From NCBI GenBank assembly GCA_910584595.1, contig CAJUBQ010000023.1, positions 1 to 60,860 on the forward strand: DNA of 60,860 nucleotides. The letters run 5' to 3'. This DNA comes from an uncultured Eubacterium sp. (GTDB lineage Bacteria > Bacillota > Clostridia > Lachnospirales > Lachnospiraceae). Position 1 is the stretch's first letter; every line of letters starts with the position of its first letter. Below the pieces are notes generated by a model. The model worked only from the letters and a program-made list of their open reading frames with translations, was not told the origin of the DNA and ran no database searches. Shown here one piece after another: positions 10,101-17,525 of this stretch. A program made the translations under genes and the position numbers.

Positions 10101-10206
10101 GATCTGCAATCTGCTGGAAGAAGCGGAAATTGCGGCGTCAGTATCCGAAAACGTGATTGCTGTTACGCTTAAGCCTTTGGAAGTGGTAACGGTAAAGGTT
10201 TTTTAG
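7120..10206 (+). CDS. GH38 alpha-mannosidase
   Basis: Retaining, metal-dependent alpha-mannosidase of family GH38, about 1028 aa, no signal peptide. An N-terminal all-beta region precedes the catalytic domain with the metal-binding motif HTHIDVAW (His241, Asp245 in this numbering). The nucleophile is Asp355 in LPDVFGYS. A further conserved LNQFHDILPGSS segment lies before the large C-terminal beta-sandwich. The ATG at 7120 is chosen because AGGAGG lies 5 nt upstream and the protein then begins with the usual ICEELKKL helix. The GTG at 7036 would add 28 atypical residues. It should strip alpha-linked mannose from imported high-mannose glycans, delivering mannose to the kinase/isomerase encoded at 13450. 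Confidence 0.9.
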   Translation: MHFLDKRVNVICEELKKLKVKQRFPLNHWKYKEGTYIRPEEAQADETPWEDYDCDHMHWYGKDRHYCFQTSWKVPKELDGKRMWMHVCTQIDEWDDAKNPQFLLYVNGEVVQGIDMNHRDVFLRPQAVEGEELELVLIAYTGTLHTEFNLIVEMQEVDAAIEKLYYDLWVPLQAFTRMEEDDKNRRDIEEILNTAVNFLDLRTPYSDAFYTTLQEASDYIDKALYTDMAGWQDVVATCIGHTHIDVAWWWTVAQTREKVGRSFATVLKLMEEYPNYKFMSSQPQLYAFFKERYPEMYEKIKARIRENRWEPEGGMWVEADCNLTSGESLVRQFMHGKRFFKEEFGVDNRILWLPDVFGYSGALPQIMKKCGIDYFMTTKLAWNQFNKVPYDTMMWRGIDGTEVLTHLITTLGVHQPIKDYFTTYNGMLHPDSIMGGWMRYQNKNINNDILVSYGYGDGGGGPTREMLETSIRMEKGVKGIPKVRQEFARTYFDELKERVAGNKRLPVWEGELYFEYHRGTLTSMARNKRSNRKSELGLMDLELLSVLAADTVDYPVKELDEMWKLVLLNQFHDILPGSSIEEVYEVTKAEYEQLAAQLSEMRAQRIKAISGSGEAVTIFNTTGKTRNDVVNLGAFDAEAVADSDGTVYPIQKTADGSIAYVENLPSKGYKSFAPASAADTCSPFTLHGDYELETPFYQIRLDAQGMFTSIYDKENDREVIQEGARANLMRMYEDKPIYFDNWDIDIFYTEKFWDVDNVERMEWTELGPVRAALEITRKASNSTIQQKILFYAKSRRIEFVTHVDWKEHQTLLKVHFPVAVHTDEATFDVQFGNLTRKTHQNTSWDVARFESCGQKWMDLSEGHYGVSLLNDCKYGHSVKDSNMALTLIKSGIEPNPVTDQEEHIFTYAIYPHAENWRAAGTVEEAYKLNQPLLAQRDTEAGKEYSLVSVDCPNVIIETIKRAEDGNGIVIRMYESENAYTKAKLTVRRPFAQAQICNLLEEAEIAASVSENVIAVTLKPLEVVTVKVF

Positions 10207-10277
10207 GAAAATAAATTGTGCCGGGCGCAGTGTCGTTTGAGAGACGAATGAAATAAAAAATTGGGAGGGAAAGTCAT

Positions 10278-13175
10278 ATGAGAAGAAAAAGCCATGGAAA
10301 AATATTAGCCAGCTTATTGCTGTCTGTATCCATGATGTCCGGTCTTACTGCATGTGGAAACAAGCCAAAATCACCGGATAATGAAGAGGTCAAAGGGGAA
10401 ATTACTGCGGCTGACAAGGAAGAAGGGAATACGGAAGGTGCGGATTCTGAAACTTCCGGCCAGGAAGGGGCTGAACAGGAATCAACTGCAGCATACGCAC
10501 CGACCGAAGAGAATGACAATCCCGAGCTGACCATGAACCGTCAGCCGGAGTCGTCCTACTGGTTCCCGGCGCAGCTGATGGAATGGAAGGCTGAAGAAGA
10601 TGAAGATTTGATTTTCAATATCAGTACGGTACCGCTGGCGGAGCGTGTTCCAATCAATGAGCTGGAAACGGTGAACGAGACGCAGAATAAAGATACAAAG
10701 GTAATGGCAGTTAGTATTATGAATGGCAGCACCAGCGGAAATGCTCCACACGGGCTGAATAAAATGAATGCCAATACATTTTCTTACTGGCAGTATGTAG
10801 ATACGCTTGTATACTGGGGCGGTTCTTCAGGGGAAGGACTGATTGTGGCGCCGAGTCCGGATGTGGTAGATGCCGGACATAAACATGGAGTGAACGTCAT
10901 TGGAACGATATTTATGCCGCAGGCCGGACACGGCGGAAAAATGGAATGGCTGAACGACCTGCTGACAGAAAAGGACGGCAGCTTCCCGGTTGCGGATAAG
11001 CTCATTGAAGTGGCGCAGACCTATGGATTTGACGGATGGTTTATGAATCAGGAGACTGAAGGAACGGACGAGGAGCCGCTGACGAAAGATCATGCGGATA
11101 AAATGCAGAGATTTCTTGCTTATTATAAAGAAAAAGCGCCGGACTTACAGCTGGTGTACTATGATTCTATGACGGTAGACGGCAAGATGGACTGGCAAAA
11201 TGCGCTGACAAAGAAAAACGCTGCATATGTAACAGGAAACGACAGCAAAGGTGCGGACGAAATGTTCTTAAACTTCTGGTGGACAGAAGATAAGCTCGCA
11301 AAGAAAGAGCTGCTGAAATCGTCTGCAAAACTGGCAGAAAAACAGGGCATCAGCCCATACGATCTGTATGCGGGCGTGGATGTGCAAAGCAACGGTTATG
11401 ATACGCCGATCAAATGGAACCTGTTCGAAAATCCGCAGGGAGGCACTTATACGTCTCTTGGCTTGTATTGTCCAAGCTGGGCCTATTTTTCAGCAGGTAC
11501 GGTACAGGATTTTTGGAAGCAGGAAAACCGGATGTGGGTCAATGCGGCAGGAGATCCTTCTGCAGCTGTGAAAGTGACAGATGAAACGAAATGGAAAGGC
11601 GTTTCTACTTATGTGACAGAGCGTACAGCGATTACAAAGCTGCCGTTTGTAACCAATTTTTCAACAGGAAACGGTTATGGATTTTATAAAAACGGAGAGC
11701 AGATCAGTATGCTTGACTGGAATAACCGCAGCATTTCGAATGTAATGCCGACGTACCGTTATATTTTTGAAAACGGAGACGGCAACAAGCTTATGGCAGA
11801 CCTGGATGTAGGAGACGCTTATTATGGCGGCAACAGTCTGATTGTCCGCGGTACGATGAAAAAAGACGTGCCTTCGGTTATGAAGCTGTACAGTGCAAAG
11901 CTTCCGGCCTGTGAGCAGATGATCTTTACGACGGCTGCAAAGACAAAGGGGGCGGAAATTGCGCTGGATGCTGTGCTGACGCTGGATGATGGTACAGAAC
12001 TTGTATTAGAAGGAGACAAAAAAGTTGGAGAAGAATGGACCGTTGTTTCTTACGACACATCGCAGCTGGCAGGCAAAACAATCCGTACGATTTCCTATCG
12101 CCTGACATCTGCTGCAGACGTCAGCGGCTTACAGCTGCGTTTTGGAAATATTACAATGGCAGAGCCGAATACTGAAGAAAAAGCATCGGTCAGCGATGTG
12201 CAGGTATTGGACAGCGAATTTGATGAAGACGCGATGTATGCAGGCGTGCGTCTGTCCTGGAAATCTGACGTGCCGGCAGATTATTATGAAGTATACCGCA
12301 TCAATCAGGATCAGACAAAATCACTGCTCGGCGTATCGAATACGGAAAGCTTCTATATTAATACGCTGCCGCGTACGGATGAAACAAATAAATCCACGTT
12401 CCGTGTTGTGCCGGTAAATGCGTTGCTGGAAGAAGGCACAGGAAGCGAAATAACGATGGACTGGCCGGATAACAGTCTGCCAAAGGCTGCATTTACGGCT
12501 GACTTGACACTGGCAAAACCAGGTGATAAGATTACGTTTACGAGTCTTTGTTCACCGAATACGGAAAAAGTTACCTGGACACTGAAAGGTGCAGATACGG
12601 AAAGCGCAGAAGGCGATACCGTCACCGTATCCTATGCGGAAGAAGGCGTTTATCCGGTTGCGCTGAAAGCAGATAACAGCTCCGGCAGTGCAGACGCTTC
12701 GGTGGAAAATTATATTGTGATTACAAATAAAGCGGCCGATGGCCTGCAGCTGTTATCACAGGGAGCAGCAACGGAAGCAGATACTTTTGTCAATGAAAAT
12801 GAAGCGCCGGAATTTGCAGTAGATGGTGATAAGACAAAGAAATGGTGTGCAACTGGCAGTGCGCCTCATGAGATTACGATAGATCTGGGCTCTGTACAGG
12901 CAGTCAGCGCGGTAGATGTTTACCATGCGCAGGCCGGCGGAGAAAGTACGGATATGAACACGAAATCTTATGCGATTTATACGAGCGAGGATGGCGCAGC
13001 GTTTGAAGAAGTACGAAGTGTTACGAAAAATACGGCAGGGGAGACGCATGATGCATTTGCTCCGGTCAATGCACAGTTTGTGAAACTGGTTGTGAATAAA
13101 CCAACTCAGGGCAGCGACAGTGCGGCTCGTATTTATGAAGTGGAAGTATATGGACTGAAAGATACCATAGATTAA
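10278..13175 (+). CDS. GH85 endo-beta-N-acetylglucosaminidase lipoprotein
   Basis: Surface enzyme expected to cut the GlcNAc-GlcNAc core of N-glycans. The signal peptide has lipobox LTAC (Cys26) and is followed by an acidic linker. The GH85 domain begins near residue 93 (YWFPAQL). Catalytic Asn257 and Glu259 lie in FDGWFMNQET, the family signature, and further conserved segments include NFWWTE and DVQSNGY. C-terminal parts are a beta-sandwich, a fibronectin III-like domain (about 650-730), a PKD-like domain (about 735-815) and an F5/8 type C/CBM32-like domain (about 820-960). The layout recalls streptococcal EndoD, but anchoring is by lipid rather than sortase. GGGAGGG precedes the ATG. It is the last gene of the run starting at 315. 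Confidence 0.92.
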   Translation: MRRKSHGKILASLLLSVSMMSGLTACGNKPKSPDNEEVKGEITAADKEEGNTEGADSETSGQEGAEQESTAAYAPTEENDNPELTMNRQPESSYWFPAQLMEWKAEEDEDLIFNISTVPLAERVPINELETVNETQNKDTKVMAVSIMNGSTSGNAPHGLNKMNANTFSYWQYVDTLVYWGGSSGEGLIVAPSPDVVDAGHKHGVNVIGTIFMPQAGHGGKMEWLNDLLTEKDGSFPVADKLIEVAQTYGFDGWFMNQETEGTDEEPLTKDHADKMQRFLAYYKEKAPDLQLVYYDSMTVDGKMDWQNALTKKNAAYVTGNDSKGADEMFLNFWWTEDKLAKKELLKSSAKLAEKQGISPYDLYAGVDVQSNGYDTPIKWNLFENPQGGTYTSLGLYCPSWAYFSAGTVQDFWKQENRMWVNAAGDPSAAVKVTDETKWKGVSTYVTERTAITKLPFVTNFSTGNGYGFYKNGEQISMLDWNNRSISNVMPTYRYIFENGDGNKLMADLDVGDAYYGGNSLIVRGTMKKDVPSVMKLYSAKLPACEQMIFTTAAKTKGAEIALDAVLTLDDGTELVLEGDKKVGEEWTVVSYDTSQLAGKTIRTISYRLTSAADVSGLQLRFGNITMAEPNTEEKASVSDVQVLDSEFDEDAMYAGVRLSWKSDVPADYYEVYRINQDQTKSLLGVSNTESFYINTLPRTDETNKSTFRVVPVNALLEEGTGSEITMDWPDNSLPKAAFTADLTLAKPGDKITFTSLCSPNTEKVTWTLKGADTESAEGDTVTVSYAEEGVYPVALKADNSSGSADASVENYIVITNKAADGLQLLSQGAATEADTFVNENEAPEFAVDGDKTKKWCATGSAPHEITIDLGSVQAVSAVDVYHAQAGGESTDMNTKSYAIYTSEDGAAFEEVRSVTKNTAGETHDAFAPVNAQFVKLVVNKPTQGSDSAARIYEVEVYGLKDTID

Positions 13176-13180
13176 CCAAA

Positions 13181-13217
13181 GAATCCGGCGCTTCGCTGCA
13201 GGCATTGTGCCGGATTC
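13181..13217 (+). terminator. Stem-loop after the GH85 gene
   Basis: GAATCCGGC (13181-13189) pairs with GCCGGATTC (13209-13217), just after the GH85 stop. There is no clear T run, so termination strength is uncertain. The same stem sequence is used in the terminator-like hairpin at 17454-17502. Confidence 0.45.
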
Positions 13218-13220
13218 TGC

Positions 13221-13380
13221 AAGGAACTGTCCCGAAATATCTTACCATATCCCTTGTCTTTTTCTCCAGGAGCGTCACTTGAAAATGAGTTACATAGCCC
13301 GCTGTGGGCCTGCTTTTTAAGTGACATTCTCGAAGAAAAATCCTGCGGACTGTCGGTAAGTTATTTCGGGACAGTTCCTT
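13221..13380. repeat. Long imperfect palindrome before the kinase/isomerase gene
   Basis: The 26-bp arms 13221-13246 and 13355-13380 are complementary except at one position. The inner 108 bp continues to pair in part, including GTCACTT and GCCCGC...GTGGGC-type stems. The RNA would fold into a hairpin of about 160 nt. No reading frame is evident inside. It resembles a MITE-like or structured intergenic element rather than a simple terminator. Confidence 0.7.
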
Positions 13381-13394
13381 ATAGTGAGTGCCAA

Positions 13395-13416
13395 AGCTTG
13401 AGTAAATGACATTGCG
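13395..13416 (+). repeat. Left copy of an inverted repeat flanking the ROK-PMI gene
   Basis: The sequence here, with core GAGTAAATGACATTGC, recurs in reverse complement at 15724-15745 with 20 of 22 positions matching. The two copies bracket the kinase/isomerase gene and the palindrome downstream of it. Confidence 0.6.
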
Positions 13417-13449
13417 TGTGAACAGTAATGAAAAAGGAGCAGTATTTAA

Positions 13450-15375
13450 ATGTCTGAGAAGAATAAAAAAGTAATGATAGGAATTGATCTTGGCGGGACC
13501 GGAATTAAAATCGGCGTTTTGAATCCAGAGTATGAGATCCTTGCACAGACTGCAATTCCAACGCGTGCAGATCGTCCATTTGCACAGGTAATTGCGGATA
13601 TGGGGCAGGCGGCGGTGCAGCTCTTAGAGGAAAACGGTTACCAGGCTGGAGATTGCCTGGGGATCGGTGTTGGCAGTCCCGGAACGATTGACAGTACCAA
13701 TGGCGTCGTGCTGTATTCTAATAATATTCGCTGGGATAACGTACCGCTGGCAGCAGAGCTTGGAAAATACCTTTCGGTACCGATCTATGTCAATAATGAT
13801 GCCAACTGCGCGGCGCTTGGAGAAACCGTCAAAGGTGCGGCGGCAGGATGCAGAAACGCGGTGTTTCTGACGCTTGGTACGGGTGTTGGCGGCGGAGTCG
13901 TGATAAACGGAAGCATTTTTGAAGGCGGACACTCGGGCGGCGCCGAGCTGGGCCATATAAGAATTGCGTCCAAAGGAAGAAGATGTACATGCGGCAGGGA
14001 CGACTGCCTGGAGGCATATGCGTCAGCAACCGCTTTGATTGAGGATGCGAAAAATATGGCGCAGCGCTTTCCAAATTCCATACTCTGGAAGCTGTGTGAG
14101 CATGATTTGGAACAGATGAATGCCAAAATGCCGTTTGATGCAGCGCAGGCAGGCGACACATGTGGACAGGCGCTTGTCGAGCAGTATATTCAGTATTTGG
14201 CGGATGGTATTACAGATCTTGCAAATATTTTCCGGCCGGATATCATAGTGCTTGGCGGCGGCATTTGTGCGCAGGGAGAAAAACTGACAGCGCCGTTAAA
14301 TCGTTATTTGAAAGAAAAATGTTTTGGGGCATCCGTTTCCTATGTGCCAGAGGTGGTAACAGCGCAAAATGGCAATGACGCAGGTATTATCGGCGCGGCA
14401 AGTTTAGTTGGAACAGCCATTGGAATTGAGGCAAACAGGAAGGAAATCTTGTTTTTAGAACCGGTATGTACAGAAAATATCTGGGGCGGAGATCGCTTAA
14501 AGAGAGAGTTTCATTATCCGTCTGCAGGAGAGCGGACGGGAGAATGCTGGGGAATTTCTGCTCACCCAAACGGAGATGGGAAGATCAAAAACGGAACGTA
14601 TGCAGGGATGCATTTATCGGAAGTATGGAAAGCGCATCCACAGCTGTTTGGAAGTGATGGAACAGGAGAGTTTCCGCTTCTGGCAAAGATCATTGACGCC
14701 AGAGAGGATTTGAGCATTCAGGTGCATCCGGATGATAATTATGCGAAGGAGCATGAAAACGGTGCATATGGAAAGACAGAATGCTGGTATATTCTGGATT
14801 GTGAAAAGCCTGCTTCTTTGATTATCGGACATCATGCAAAGACAAAGGAACAGCTGGCGCAAATGATCGAAGAGGATAAGTGGAGTGAGCTGCTTCGCGA
14901 AGTTCCGGTTGAAAAGGGAGACTTTATTCCGATTGAACCGGGAACCGTCCATGCAATCAAAGGCGGCTGTCTGATTTTTGAGACACAGCAAAACAGCGAT
15001 GTTACCTACCGTCTTTACGATTATGGAAGACTCAGCAATGGAAAGCCAAGGGAGCTGCATCTTGGCAAAAGCATGGATGTGATTCAGGTTCCTGCAAAGG
15101 AGACGGATCAGTGCATCGTTTCTGCGGGTGCGTTGCCGAAAAATCAGATGCATCAGCTGTTAGACTGTGCATATTTTACAATATTTAAAATAGAGATCAA
15201 AGGAGAAGCAGAGCTGGAACAGGCGTATCCATTTTTGGCTGTATCAGTATTGGAAGGCAGCGGTTGGATTGACGACCAGCCGATTAAGAAGGGAGATCAT
15301 TTTATACTGCCTTCTTCCTATGGAACATTTTGCCTGAAAGGTGATATGATGCTGATGGCGTCAACGAAATGCTGA
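13450..15375 (+). CDS. ROK-family sugar kinase fused to type I mannose-6-phosphate isomerase
   Basis: Two enzymes in one 641-residue chain. Residues 1-320 are a ROK kinase: phosphate motif GIDLGGTGIK (11-20), VNNDANCAALGE, GTGVGGGVV, and the zinc motif with Cys179, Cys181 and Cys186. Residues from about 330 are a class I phosphomannose isomerase. Its zinc ligands are visible as Gln424 and His426 (QVHPDD), Glu444 (KTECWY) and His501 (GTVHAI). The likely combined route is mannose to mannose-6-phosphate to fructose-6-phosphate. That fits the neighbouring alpha-mannosidase. The kinase substrate could instead be glucose or GlcNAc. A ribosome binding site (AAGGAG) precedes the ATG. The gene stands alone between palindromic spacers. 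Confidence 0.9.
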   Translation: MSEKNKKVMIGIDLGGTGIKIGVLNPEYEILAQTAIPTRADRPFAQVIADMGQAAVQLLEENGYQAGDCLGIGVGSPGTIDSTNGVVLYSNNIRWDNVPLAAELGKYLSVPIYVNNDANCAALGETVKGAAAGCRNAVFLTLGTGVGGGVVINGSIFEGGHSGGAELGHIRIASKGRRCTCGRDDCLEAYASATALIEDAKNMAQRFPNSILWKLCEHDLEQMNAKMPFDAAQAGDTCGQALVEQYIQYLADGITDLANIFRPDIIVLGGGICAQGEKLTAPLNRYLKEKCFGASVSYVPEVVTAQNGNDAGIIGAASLVGTAIGIEANRKEILFLEPVCTENIWGGDRLKREFHYPSAGERTGECWGISAHPNGDGKIKNGTYAGMHLSEVWKAHPQLFGSDGTGEFPLLAKIIDAREDLSIQVHPDDNYAKEHENGAYGKTECWYILDCEKPASLIIGHHAKTKEQLAQMIEEDKWSELLREVPVEKGDFIPIEPGTVHAIKGGCLIFETQQNSDVTYRLYDYGRLSNGKPRELHLGKSMDVIQVPAKETDQCIVSAGALPKNQMHQLLDCAYFTIFKIEIKGEAELEQAYPFLAVSVLEGSGWIDDQPIKKGDHFILPSSYGTFCLKGDMMLMASTKC

Positions 15376-15445
15376 AATTTGCTGCTGAATTTTGATGATG
15401 TAATAGTTTGTGGTATGTTTTAAATATTATGGATTCCCGGACGCA

Positions 15446-15676
15446 GAGAGAGGGCGTTTGTCTGGTCTGCCTGTGTCCGTTCCAGAATACTAAGAATTAC
15501 TAAGTATTCTGCATCTAAACTATGGCAACCGGACGGTCGCAGCGCCTACTTCGCCCTGGCTAAACGCCAGCAGCTAAAGGCGCTGCTTGGCTTCGCCCCT
15601 GATTATTTAGCAGAATACTAAGTGATTCTAAGCATTCTTCCAAAGCCACAGGCAGACCAGACAAACGCCCTCTCTC
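15446..15676. repeat. 231-bp palindromic intergenic element
   Basis: The outer arms 15446-15475 and 15647-15676 are perfectly complementary over 30 bp. The next 36 bp inward pair with about 25 matches, and the centre holds smaller stems (CAGCGCC/GGCGCTG, CTGGC/GCCAG). No coding frame is apparent. A folded RNA would be one long arm with a branched tip. It could be a MITE, a structured RNA or a processing site. Confidence 0.75.
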
Positions 15677-15682
15677 AGCTGG

Positions 15683-15721
15683 TTACGAAAGTGTTCACAT
15701 TTTCATGTAGTGCTTTCGTAA
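15683..15721. repeat. Short stem-loop next to the 231-bp palindrome
   Basis: TTACGAAAG (15683-15691) pairs with CTTTCGTAA (15713-15721) across a 21-nt centre that can pair further (CAC/GTG). It follows the larger palindrome directly and may be part of the same element. Confidence 0.5.
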
Positions 15722-15723
15722 TC

Positions 15724-15745
15724 AGCAATGTCATTTACTTAAACT
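15724..15745 (-). repeat. Right copy of the inverted repeat flanking the ROK-PMI gene
   Basis: Reverse-complement partner of 13395-13416 (20 of 22 matches). The stretch 15376-16165 (790 bp) contains no gene. It holds the palindrome, this repeat, a small inverted repeat around 15820-15858 (CGGATGACA/TGTCATCTG) and, at its end, the HPr promoter region. Confidence 0.55.
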
Positions 15746-15973
15746 TATCACAGCAAAACCATTCCGCCAGGTGCAGAGCCGTTCGGGAATCCGTTAGGTA
15801 AATAACATTGGATTACCAGTCGGATGACAAGAAGTCAGTGCAGCTCCCTGTCATCTGACGTTTGAGAGGCCATTATGCAACATATGATCGAACTGTTATT
15901 GTAAGAATATGTAGGATTTGCATAAAATGTTGTAGGTAAAATTGGACAATTTATATAAAATGAAAATTTGGGA

Positions 15974-16002
15974 TAGACAGTAAAAATATTTTATAGTAAA
16001 AT
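15974..16002 (+). promoter_or_regulatory. Candidate promoter for the HPr gene
   Basis: TAGACA at 15974-15979 and TAAAAT at 15997-16002 are separated by 17 bp. A leader of about 160 nt would follow, containing two copies of AACAATAGAT (16075-16084, 16088-16097) and a strong AAGGAGGA ribosome binding site before the ATG at 16166. Confidence 0.45.
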
Positions 16003-16165
16003 TTATAACAAGTAATGCAAGCACATGCCAGGTTGTAACTTTAAGTAGGCAAAACTGGATTGTACTCACGGTAAAACAATAGATGATAACAATAGATCAT
16101 GTGGTGGTTTTTGAATGAGTATAATGCAGTTATTTTTATGTTAAAAAACAAGGAGGACAAAAATT

Positions 16166-16423
16166 ATGAAATCATTTAACTATGTCATTACAGATGAACA
16201 GGGCGTACATGCAAGACCTGCAGGAATACTCGTAAAAGAAGCGAAGAAATATGCATCTAAGATTACAATCAGCGCAGGCGGAAAAAATGCAGAAGCTACA
16301 AAGCTGATGGCAATTATGAGCATGGGTATTAAAAAAGGAACGGAAATTACAGTTTCCGTAGAAGGTGATGACGAAGAAGCTGCAGCAGCAGAAATGGAAA
16401 AATTTTTCCAGGAAAATCTGTAA
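16166..16423 (+). CDS. HPr-family phosphocarrier protein lacking Ser46
   Basis: 85-residue HPr, the small histidine phosphocarrier between enzyme I and the PTS enzymes II. The active-site His15 sits in GVHARPAG. At the position where Gram-positive HPr carries Ser46, the target of HPr kinase, this protein has Lys46 preceded by Thr45 (EATKLMAIMS). The usual Ser46-phosphate link to CcpA and inducer control therefore seems absent for this copy. The rest of the fold and the length are normal. It is a single-gene unit with AAGGAGGA before the ATG. It could be a second, specialised HPr, with the regulatory one elsewhere in the genome. Confidence 0.9.
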   Translation: MKSFNYVITDEQGVHARPAGILVKEAKKYASKITISAGGKNAEATKLMAIMSMGIKKGTEITVSVEGDDEEAAAAEMEKFFQENL

Positions 16424-16476
16424 AAAAGTGAATTGCCGGATGGCGACGTAAAAAATGTAATTACAAAAATCACAGT

Positions 16477-16524
16477 CTGCCGCATTTGGATGAATCATAC
16501 GACAAAGATTCTCCAATGCGGCAG
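16477..16524 (+). terminator. Stem-loop after the HPr gene
   Basis: CTGCCGCATTTGGA (16477-16490) pairs with TCCAATGCGGCAG (16512-16524), with one bulged base and a 21-nt loop. Only a short T-containing stretch follows. Probable terminator between HPr and the HAD gene. Confidence 0.5.
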
Positions 16525-16561
16525 CTTTGTATGTTAAAATCGGATGGAAATGAGGAAAAAT

Positions 16562-17374
16562 ATGAGCAAAGCTTTGTTTTTTGACGTAGACGGAACATTG
16601 GTTAATTTTCAGGGAAAAATGCCTGAATCTGCAGCGGCGGCCTTAAAAAGAGTACAGCAGAACGGGCATCAGATTATAGTTTGCAGCGGCCGTTCCAGAA
16701 TACAGATTTATCCATGGCTGCTGGAACTTGGTTTTGATGGGATTGTAGCTGCTACAGGGGCTTATGTAGAGTGCGGCGGAGCAGTTATTTACAGGCATTT
16801 CATGTCAAGGAAAGAGATCTGTGAAGTAACTTCCCTGCTGGACGAAGCAAATGCCTGCTATTCAGCGCAGGCGGGCAATCGTATGATTACGTCCATGAAC
16901 CATAAGAAGCGTCAGATAGCCAGATTCAAAAACCTGGGTGATGAGGAAATGATTGACCAGATCTGGCAGCATATTGAGCTTACAGATCATATGGAGCAAT
17001 GTGAGGACATTGAAAAGCTCGTATATTATGAATCACAAATGCCTGTGCAGACGATTCGGGAGCGGCTGTCGGAGATTTGTGATGTGACAGAATCCAGTTT
17101 TGAAGCGGAAATGAATGATTCCGGAGAAATTACGTGCAAAGGGATCAATAAGGCGCATGGCATGCAGAAATATCTTGCTTATGCGGGTATTGCGCAGGAG
17201 GATACGATTGCGTTCGGAGACGGGCCAAATGATTTTGATATGCTCGAATATGCGGCAGTCGGGATAGCAATGGGCAATGCCGTGGAAGGACTCAAAAGCA
17301 GGGCCGATTTTGTTACAAAAGGGATCGATGAGGATGGGATCGCTTATGCGCTCAGTAAATGGGGGCTGATTTGA
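16562..17374 (+). CDS. Cof-type HAD-superfamily phosphatase
   Basis: Cytoplasmic haloacid dehalogenase-like hydrolase of subclass IIB (Cof/YkrA kind), 270 aa. Motif I is FFDVDGTLVN, with the nucleophile Asp and general-acid Asp. Motif II is CSGRSR. The C-terminal GDGPNDFDML with a following AVGIAMGNAV is motif IV. The cap domain lies between about residues 80 and 180. Such enzymes dephosphorylate sugar phosphates or pyridoxal phosphate with broad specificity, so no substrate is assigned. The ATG at 16562 is chosen because TGAGGA lies just upstream. An earlier in-frame ATG at 16544 lacks such a site. The gene converges on the LysM protein gene. Confidence 0.87.
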   Translation: MSKALFFDVDGTLVNFQGKMPESAAAALKRVQQNGHQIIVCSGRSRIQIYPWLLELGFDGIVAATGAYVECGGAVIYRHFMSRKEICEVTSLLDEANACYSAQAGNRMITSMNHKKRQIARFKNLGDEEMIDQIWQHIELTDHMEQCEDIEKLVYYESQMPVQTIRERLSEICDVTESSFEAEMNDSGEITCKGINKAHGMQKYLAYAGIAQEDTIAFGDGPNDFDMLEYAAVGIAMGNAVEGLKSRADFVTKGIDEDGIAYALSKWGLI

Positions 17375-17453
17375 ACAGTTTAGAAGATGACGCTTGCAGA
17401 GAGTTTTGAAGGGCTGGAATCAGTCTGAGAATCAGAATTTGAAAACAGGAATA

Positions 17454-17502
17454 AAAGAATCCGGCACATGGTCTGAAGCTTTTTGTAGCGCCGGATTCTT
17501 TG
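17454..17502. terminator. Bidirectional terminator between convergent genes
   Basis: AAAGAATCCGGC pairs with GCCGGATTCTTT across a loop of about 24 nt, giving an A-stem-T structure that works on both strands. It lies between the HAD gene (plus) and the LysM gene (minus). Confidence 0.7.
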
Positions 17503-17525
17503 CCTGCATCAGGAAGAAATTGTTA

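Noticed and set aside
315..13175. Beta-mannan utilisation locus instead of N-glycan
   Set aside because: GH130 would fit both, but no GH26/GH113 endomannanase or GH36 galactosidase is present, whereas GH85 and GH38 are specific for N-glycan structure.
14614..15153. Open frame of 179 codons antisense to the isomerase domain
   Set aside because: Shadow of the PMI reading frame; the sense frame has all zinc ligands.
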